Assembly (NCBI GenBank): GCA_022575985.1
Contig: JAKSXM010000231.1
Location: forward strand, 23,908,501 to 23,972,500
Direction: 5' to 3'
Source: Anagrus nilaparvatae
Taxonomy: Eukaryota > Arthropoda > Insecta > Hymenoptera > Mymaridae
Length of the DNA: 64,000 nucleotides
Part shown: in pieces, positions 57,078 to 64,000 of the stretch
How the letters are laid out: each line of letters begins with the position of its first letter
Numbering within the stretch: the stretch's first letter is position 1
The notes under the pieces: model-generated
The model's database searches: none
The model's input: the letters and a program-made list of their open reading frames with translations, nothing else
What the model was told of the DNA's origin: nothing
Position numbers and translations under genes: made by a program

Positions 57078-57995
57078 AGCGATTTTAGCTTAAATTGTTA
57101 TAAACAATTTATTTTTTAATATTTTTTGAAAATTTCAACGTTCCCCCGAAGTTAAAGGGTTAAAGAACCTGCAGGTTCTCTTAACTGCATGCAGTTAAAA
57201 ATGGCCTAAAAAATAAAATTTTTTTTCTTACTTTTTAAATGCATTGCTTTCCCTCCTCTCCTAATAAATCATAAAATTTTTTACAGAGATCGAAGGATGA
57301 TTTTTCAACAGATTTTTTTTCACCCGAACATTCTGGGACCATTTTTCTGGAAAATATTTCAAAAAAACGAGAGGTCTACATATTGTTTTGATCGATAGTA
57401 TACATGTACGTATTAGTATACTTTATATAATGACTAATACCAAGTCGTTCTAAATTACCAAAGAGTTTATTAACAATTATTAATAAATTTTTTAATTAAG
57501 TTTAAAAATTTATTAATTCAAATATATATTTTAACATGGAATATGTTTATAGGGAAGGGATACCTCAAAATTTCAAAATTAAGGGGTAGGGATCAAATTT
57601 GCTCGATTTAAGGGGGGGGGGGGGGTCAATTGAGACTTAGAATAATTTCAATTTAGGGTCTTTGACAAATCTGGGTTTAGAATAATACAGATTTAAGGAC
57701 TTAGAATAATTCGGGTTTAGGGACTTGGAATAATTTTGATTTAGGTAATTAAAAGAATTCGGGTTTAGGGATTTGGAAAAATTTTGATTTAGGGACCTAG
57801 AATAATACGCTTTTAGGGAATGAATTACTTTGGGTTTAGAATCTTAACAGCTAGTAAGGTGATAATTACAAATTAGAAAATTAGAATATTGTATGATGTT
57901 GCGTAAAATTTATGTATTGTAATAGGTATACCTAGTCCTCAACATAGAAAGTAAACATGTTCCAAGCATTTAGGTTGTGTTTATACAAACCGGTT

Positions 57996-58904
57996 ATAGG
58001 TTTTTTATAAAAAATATTTTTTCTATAGATTGGTAAGATGAACTGAAGGTTTATGAAACGAAGCAAATAAATTAACTGTTTTTCATTTAGCCCTCTAGGT
58101 CAAAAAATAAATCCTTTTTATATTTAATTCTTAATTATGGCCGAAAGATTTATCACAAATAAAAAGTGTTAAAGTATTCTAAAAGTATTCAAAAATATGC
58201 AAAAAAGTACAAATACATACAAAAAATTTCCGGTTCTATAAACAGCTTTGTACTTTTTTGAACTTTTTAAACACTAGTAATTCATTATAAATAATGAAAA
58301 GTCTGAGTGAAGATAAAAATATATTAATCAGTAAAATAAAATATAAAATAAAAATAATTATTTTATAATTTATAATTACGGTAACTATTAATATATTTTT
58401 TAATAAAAGATTTCTTAAAAAATAGGGCTAGTATATCAACCAAATCCGCATATTGAGTGGAGTATAACGCTTTACAAAAAAGAATATAACATAATTTTTT
58501 AATAGAAAAGAAAAAAGTGGTTTAAAGTATCGGGGCCAAAGACTATTTTATTCTTTATTTCATTTATGTGAGGCTTTTAAATGATGCTTTACATTTCAAA
58601 ATATAAAAAGATGTAATTAAATTTACAAATATTTTAACAGTAAATATTAATATTTTGCAGAATTTTTAATTTATGACAATTAATTCAATTAACCTAGTCA
58701 AGAAATCTATTTTAGAAAGGTTATATCGAATTTTAAGTTTTCGTTATAGTTTTTCATTCATTCGTATAACGCGAATAAAGTTTGGTTATAAGGGAATCAA
58801 TTTCAGAGTGTTTTCGCAATAAAATCTAACCTAAAATTAGGAACTCATATTTTCAATAACTAATTTCCTTCAAATCACGTACTTTTAACCTAAAATTGCA
58901 TGCT
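57996..58904. other. AT-rich spacer
   Basis: No gene, RNA or bounded repeat recognised, apart from the direct repeat with 53350 noted for the large element. Confidence 0.4.
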
Positions 58905-59360
58905 TTCACGTGTTTTCACGCTTATATTTCACGTGAAAACAGCGTGAATCAAATACGGAATAGGCCTGCAGCGTTAATTTGGAATTATTACATTTTACAT
59001 TTTTTACATTTTCATGTAGTCACTTTGTATAAAAATTGAATGTTTGTTCATAAGTTCACTTTCTTTATTTTGTTGGTTAATAAACTATAATTAGTTATAA
59101 AACCGTAAAACCTTTATAATTATGCCGGAAAAATTTTTCCTTAGTTGTTTATTAAATAAAAATTAATTTATAATACTTTTCTTGAAATTAATTAATATTA
59201 TCTAATCAATATTTTTGTATGCCCAAAATATAAACAGAGTGAACTTGGTGACGAGAAACTCGATGTGAAAAAAATAAAAAATTAGAATTTACACAGAGTG
59301 AAAAAAATAAAAAATTAGAATATAATAATTCCAAATCAACGCTGCTGCTCTCTGAATTTA
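58905..59360. repeat. Inverted repeats: CACGTGTTTTCACG hairpin and CAGCGTTAATTTGG pair
   Basis: TTCACGTGTTTTCACG faces CACGTGAAAACAGCGTG at 58905-58948. GCAGCGTTAATTTGGAATTA at about 58970 is inverted as AATAATTCCAAATCAACGCT ending near 59343. A 25-base direct duplication, GTGAAAAAAATAAAAAATTA, lies between them (59262, 59299). Confidence 0.65.
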
Positions 59361-59410
59361 CCAGCACTGATAATAATTGGGGCCTAGGTGTAAAAAAAGG
59401 CCCAGCTTCT

Positions 59411-60032
59411 GAAAACCACGACCCTGGCTGACTTACGATGAAACCTATGGGAATGTCTTCACATAGCCCTAAAGAAAATTGTATACAATGAATACACTTG
59501 CGCTGGTAAAAATTGGGTGAAATTACCCACGATTCCCCCCCCCCTTAAGCCCTAAAAATTAAATTGATCTTTTTTTGTAAATTTAACGACCCCAAGTAGG
59601 TTTTTTTGGGTCACTGAACACGAATATGTTAACGGTTTTTACCGATTGTGGGCAACTAAATCATTTTTGTTAAAACCCGATATCATATTCGTGTCCAGTG
59701 ACCCAAAAAACCTACTAGGGGTTATTAAAATTACAAAAAAAGATCTATTTAAAAATACCTAAAAATTAACCTGAAGTTGCCTATTATGGGCATCTGAATC
59801 ATTTTCGGCAAAACCCGATATCATGTTCGTGTTCAGTGACCCAAAAAACCTACTAGGGGTCGTTAAAATTACAAAAAAAGATCAATTTAAATTTTAGGGC
59901 TTAAGGGGGGGGGAATTGTAGGGCATTTAACCCAATTTTCACCAGCGCAAGTTTATTCATACAATGTTCTTTAGGCCTATCTGAAGAGATTCCCATAGGT
60001 TTCATCGTAAGTTAGCCAGGGTCGTGGTTTTC
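59411..60032. mobile_element. Palindromic foldback element, 0.62 kb
   Basis: GAAAACCACGACCCTGGCTG at the left is inverted at the right end. Arms agree through CATAGGTTTC-type, CTTGCGCTGG, TTGGGTGAAATT and the C/G runs, then ACCTACTAGGGG boxes, to a centre near 59720. Internal GGGTCACTGAACACGAAT boxes recur two to three times. The modules resemble those of the 37.2-39.0 kb foldback (CCCCTTTAACC and GGGTCACTGA boxes). Confidence 0.8.
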
Positions 60033-60100
60033 GTTTTTGAATAACGAAATAGACCCGACTTTTAGATAACTTCTTTTCTAAATAAACAATAAAACTAGTT

Positions 60101-60160
60101 GTGCGCATGCGTGTTCATGGTAACTATAGGCTATGCAGTGTTCTTTACACGCATGCGCAT
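60101..60160. repeat. 14-bp perfect inverted repeat (GTGCGCATGCGTGT)
   Basis: GTGCGCATGCGTGT and ACACGCATGCGCAT face each other over a 32-base loop. A related GTTGCGCATGCGCAAG stretch occurs at about 53872. Confidence 0.8.
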
Positions 60161-61050
60161 AAATTCTTTTTTTTTTTAATATTTTTTTTTTAAATTTAAT
60201 ATTTTAAATCTTATTAAAAATACTATTGAAATAAAAAAAATTAAAATAATTTAATTTATTAAATAAATAATATTTTTTATTATTAAATAATTAACATAAA
60301 TAAAAAACATAATTAATAATATAATAAGTATCACGAAAAAATAGACACATGCATAATATTAACATTTTTATAGTATAGAAATAATATAAAAATTGACGCG
60401 CGTCCGTAAAATTAGGATAACTTTGTTAAAAAAAAACGTAATTCAAAAATAAAATAATAGTGAAGATCCTGATGAAATTTTAAATATTATGGTCTAAGTT
60501 TTATATATATTCATAAAATCAATAAGGCGCAAACTAACTCACCTTAGATTATTTTCCTGCGGGGATAAAACTTGAGTAAAGCATGCTAACGCATGCTTCA
60601 CTCAGGCTAATAAACAATAATAACAAACTTAAATAATATATAACAATATTTCGTCTGGTAAACAATCATAAATTAAAAAAAAAATTTTTAAATTAAATCA
60701 AATAAAATAAAGTTAGAAATTAGAAGGATAAAATTTATTTATAAAATACGATAATGGTTTAATATTCAGGACAAACATCTAGAAATTTTTATACCCGGTA
60801 TAATGAGCATTCATCTCCAAAACTATTAAGAATAACACATTAATAAAATAAAATTTCGCGTATAACTGATAACAACCAAGCATGAATATAAGTCTAAAAA
60901 TTGTGATGATTTTTTAATACCTATGCATGTATATGATAGAAAAGGAAACCATATGAATGCATTAAAAGTGTATGAAATATAATGCACTGTAAAATTTTTT
61001 TTTTAAATATAAAAACATTTACATAGTATTAGTAGAAAAAAAAATTTCGT
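60161..61050. other. AT-rich spacer
   Basis: No gene recognised. A short hairpin GCATGCTAACGCATGC lies at about 60581. Confidence 0.4.
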
Positions 61051-61329
61051 TGGGATTTGTTCGGTGTATTATGTATTATAAGTATCTAAGTTGTACATAG
61101 TTTTAGTGTCACTCAAATTAATAAATAAATCTTTTAAAAAAAAATTGCGAATTTTCTATTTAATTTTAATTTTTACATAGTGTAAAAATGTATGAATCTT
61201 ATGCAATTATATATACATTTAAATTATTAGCTATTTTGTACCTCTTAAATTTTATATCCTTTGTGATTTTTATTTTATTAAATTTTTTATTTAATCTTTA
61301 TAATATCCAATCTATGATGTAGAGAATGT

Positions 61330-61500
61330 TAAGTGTATCATGTATTATATGTATATAAATTTTTAATAGTGTTAGTTTGTATGTTGTAAGAGAGGAGAGA
61401 GAAGACGCCGATCCGTACCTTCAGTGCTCGCACAGCTGTCTTCACCAACACTTATATTATAATAAACTCTTGTAATTTTTAATAAGCGTAGTTTTTTTAT
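61330..61500 (+). promoter_or_regulatory. Possible solo LTR or retroposon 3' end
   Basis: GTGTATCATGTATTATATGT and a TATATAAA box precede a less AT-rich block (AGAGAAGACGCCGATCCGTA, CTCGCACAGCTGTCTTCACC), then AATAAACTCTTGTAATTTTT. That is a plausible TATA / R / poly(A) layout of an LTR. A weakly similar copy of the first part is at 61055-61105. No paired LTR or primer-binding site was seen, so this is tentative. Confidence 0.3.
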
Positions 61501-62781
61501 TATTGTGTTACCATTATGGTGTAATTAACCATTATACCATTGTGATTATCATTTTTATAATCAGCAGTGTACATTAAACAGTATTTCCTAAAGATTTTGT
61601 AAATTTACAAAACATAAGTCATATACTCAAATTAAGAATAGTTTTTTTATATCAATTTACAATCCTTATGCAATTTATATGATATCTGTTTTATATAATT
61701 TCCGGATCGCTAGTATTACTTAAAGAAGCTTTATAAAATTTCAATATATACTTAATAATCGTTCAATACTCAATTATTGTATTTATTAAAAGAAATAAAA
61801 TTCCCGCGCTTAATCCCTTAATATTTGTGTTGCTAATTCACTAATTAAGTTGATCATAATTATGATTCTTTCACCGGGTAACCTGAAACGGGATAAATCT
61901 TTTGAACTTGATAGAAATTGGGGATCAGTGTCAAGAGGTACAGGTGGCAGACAAAAAAAGATGGAGTTTCTGCACTTTTTATGCGACACAAAGTATTTAA
62001 AGCAATCATGCTTGCCAGTTTTTATTATTTTAGAGCGCATTAGAACTGTTTATTAAAATTTTTTTTGTTTTTTATTCGGAATATTGAGTAAAAATCATAT
62101 TTTCATATATAAGTACATTCATGGAAATAAAAATTTTTAGTATTATTAATATGCTTTTTATAGAAAATCGCACAAGTTTTAGCTGTGTAAAATATTCAAA
62201 ATGATGGAAGTTAAAATTTTAATTATTATTACCGCACAAAATATAGAAAAATCATTTTTACTATTTCGCATCGCTAAAACTTGTCTGATTTTTGCAAATC
62301 AAATTTTGTTTTCTTTAATACTAAAAAGAAAATTTAGTTAATTAATTAATTTAATAATTTTTTAGATTTATGCTTTTATATTTCTTTCTATTGATATTTA
62401 AATTATCTAGTTGGCTGTTGTTTAAAATAAAAGAGCGGCATTAAAAAGTGTTATAGTAGACGTAGCGAATATTCCTTTTATATTTTTACTGTGTATTTTT
62501 TGAATTGTGAAACCTCACAGAAAGTGATTTTCTCGAAATTTTAACCAAGCCTATTAGATTCCTGATGTTGGAAACCCCTTTGTACAAAATATTGAGAAAA
62601 TCAATAGAGAGGTTGAAAATAATTTTTAATTACTGGAAATAGGTACATACCTACATAAATATATATATACGTACAATTCCTTCTGTGTTTAATAGAATAA
62701 GATAGATACGATAATTTTTTTTTTAATTTTAATAAAATAAAAAAATTACATGAGAAATTCAAATAATTTGTTTACTTTCAG

Positions 62782-62907
62782 GTAGATAAAGCTGATCCGA
62801 AATTTCCTAGAAAAACGGCTGAATGGTGGTATAATTGCAAAATATTAGAAAAACAAGCTGAAAACATTCAAGTGTTACAAAGTAAAAAAATGAAAAAAAA
62901 GATTTAA
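62782..62907 (+). CDS. Candidate terminal exon of an unrecognised gene
   Basis: Preceded by a good 3' splice acceptor (TTTGTTTACTTTCAG, ending 62781). The open frame reads VDKADPKFPRKTAEWWYNCK, ILEKQAENIQVLQSKKMKKK and one more residue, then TAA at 62905-62907. The Trp, Cys and charged residues are unlike translations of the surrounding AT-rich DNA, and a short Lys-rich tail is plausible as a protein C-terminus. No upstream exon was recognised with confidence; 61850-62056 is open but unconvincing. The family is unknown. It could be a real last exon or a retroposed fragment. Confidence 0.4.
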   Translation, partial: VDKADPKFPRKTAEWWYNCKILEKQAENIQVLQSKKMKKKI

Positions 62908-63105
62908 ATACCATAAATTATGTTAAATGAAATAATTAAACAACAAACAATTTCATTATGTGTAGCCTTTTTCAAAATAATTATTAAATTTATTTACTTT
63001 ATTTAAAGCTATTTTGTACTTAAAACTCATCCAAAATGCTGATATAGCATCAAAAACAAAAAAATAATTGTAAATTATTTAAAAAAAAAATTTATTTTTA
63101 TACAT

Positions 63106-63914
63106 CTTAATACTAAATATATTTGAAAATTTATTTGTTAGTCTGTCTGTCTGTCTGTCCACTCATCACGCAAAAACCGCCGAACCAATTAGCATGAAAC
63201 CGGTGTCAAAATGAAGAAAAAAAGTCTGCGGGTGACATATGCCATAGATTTTCTGCTCAGCTATCGTAGTTTTTGAGATATTTAATTTTTAGTATTTTTG
63301 AACTTGATAAAATTTTTAAATTTTTTAACAAAAATTGAAATATCTCGAAAGTATCGAAAAATTTTTGCATCGCACTTTGTAGTATTCGATTCGGCACTAA
63401 TTATTACGTATTCTCTGAAATTTTTATTCAAAAAGGAGGTATCTTTAAAATTTTATAAAATATTTTTGAAGCTGGTAAAAAATTTTTTTAAATTTTTTTA
63501 TTTTTTATGGTATTTTATTTTTTATGGTATTTTTAATAATTTATCTGTACCCTAATGATTCAAGATCCACCAAACTAGGTGACATGAAACCGGTATCAAA
63601 ATATAGAAAAAAAAGACTACGGGTGATATAGGCCACTTTCTGCTCAGCTATCGTAGTTTTTGAGATATTTAATTTTTACTATTTATGGAGAAATTAAAAT
63701 TTTTTGAAAATTTCGTTAAAAAGTGAAATATCTAAAAAATATGAAAAAATTTTACTATAATATTTGGCATTACTTGATTCGGCACTAATTTATACGTACT
63801 CAGTTAAATTTTTGTTCATAACGGAGGTTTTTTTAAAAATTAGCAACATTTTTTATATATCTTAATACTATATCTTAATCTTATCTCAATACTATATATA
63901 TTTGAAAATTTATT

Positions 63915-63950
<36 letters not shown>

Positions 63951-64000
63951 CACGCAAGAACCGCCGAACCAATTGGCATGAAACTGGTGTCAAAATAAAG
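63106..64000 (+). repeat. Tandem TCTG-headed dispersed repeat, about 2.3 units
   Basis: The unit begins with ATATTTGAAAATTTATTTGT and a (GTCT)n tract, followed by ACCGCCGAACCAATTAGCAT, GAAACCGGTGTCAAAAT, CTGCTCAGCTATCGTAGTTT and GATTCGGCACTAAT. One unit spans about 63112-63550. A second lacks the TCTG head (63555-63870). A third begins at 63890 with a longer (TCTG)n and is cut by the window end. A diverged inverted copy is at 15850-16060. The 85-aa ORF at 63298-63555 is repeat-derived. Confidence 0.85.

Larger units (their letters stand above)
52690..57995. mobile_element. Large inverted-repeat element, about 5.3 kb
   Basis: The left arm (about 52725-53335: GGAACATGTTTACTT, GGACTAGGTATA, ATCACCTTACTAGCTGTTAA, then TTATTCTAAGTCCCT minisatellite) is inverted at about 57540-57985. 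Inside are two further foldbacks (54876-56429 and 56431-57077) and AT-rich DNA. The direct repeat AGTCTGAGTGAAGATAAAAA is found at about 53350 and 58295. No protein-coding element gene was recognised, so the host element is unknown. Confidence 0.7.

Noticed and set aside
61810..62056. Overlapping ORFs on both strands (76 and 68 aa)
   Set aside because: Open on both strands with no recognised motif; no convincing splice sites linking to the 62.78-kb exon candidate.
63298..63555. 85-aa Phe/Lys-rich ORF at the right edge
   Set aside because: It lies wholly within the TCTG-headed tandem repeat and is not conserved in the neighbouring unit.

Overview
This is a eukaryotic, gene-poor, very AT-rich window that is almost wholly repetitive DNA. 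The element mix (R1-clade non-LTR retrotransposon, Penelope-like elements with GIY-YIG nuclease, Helitron, hAT and Ty3/gypsy relics, TTAA-flanked MITE, 5S- and tRNA-derived sequences) fits an arthropod, most likely an insect. I cannot name the order from the sequence. I found no complete host protein-coding gene. Nearly every short ORF lies inside a repeat.

Layout, 0-17 kb: a 25-bp tandem array and a Helitron fragment (minus strand, about 0.9-1.6 kb), a TTAA-flanked MITE (2.55-3.11 kb), a foldback element (4.16-5.01 kb), a satellite array of about 124-bp monomers with a perfect 500-bp higher-order duplication (5.87-8.07 kb), a 2.6-kb foldback (8.74-11.37 kb), short minisatellites, a half copy of a second foldback family (12.28-13.27 kb) and a 2-kb foldback carrying a nested element (13.53-15.54 kb).

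17-36 kb: a nearly full-length but broken R1-clade retrotransposon in GC-richer DNA (about 16.99-22.15 kb), a Penelope RT relic (22.2-22.6 kb), a foldback (22.78-23.82 kb), an unrecognised Cys-rich broken gene beside a Ty3/gypsy RT relic (26.6-27.9 kb, minus strand), a 2.2-kb foldback (28.40-30.58 kb), a Penelope-like element with an intact 340-aa C-terminal ORF between inverted terminal pieces (31.3-33.2 kb), then a second Penelope RT relic split by another palindrome (34.0-35.3 kb).

36-64 kb: a foldback with internal tandem units (37.16-39.01 kb), the full palindromic copy of the 12.3-kb family (39.84-42.06 kb), a 5S-rRNA-derived GC-rich element (42.11-42.85 kb), a hAT transposase relic with GC-rich subterminal repeats (43.4-44.6 kb), nested palindromes including one with a tRNA-like sequence near each end (47.83-50.07 kb), a further Penelope-type terminus (51.55 kb), a large inverted pair with minisatellites (52.7-58.0 kb), two abutting foldbacks (54.88-57.08 kb), a small palindrome (59.41-60.03 kb), a candidate terminal exon (62.78-62.91 kb) and a tandem TCTG-headed repeat at the right edge.

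The theme is not a gene pathway but density of long, sequence-unrelated palindromes: more than a dozen in 64 kb. The most unusual signals are tRNA-like ends on a foldback, splice-site-like junctions inside another foldback family, and hammerhead-ribozyme-like motifs with a compensated helix in Penelope termini. All boundaries were read by eye and are approximate to a few bases for repeat ends.
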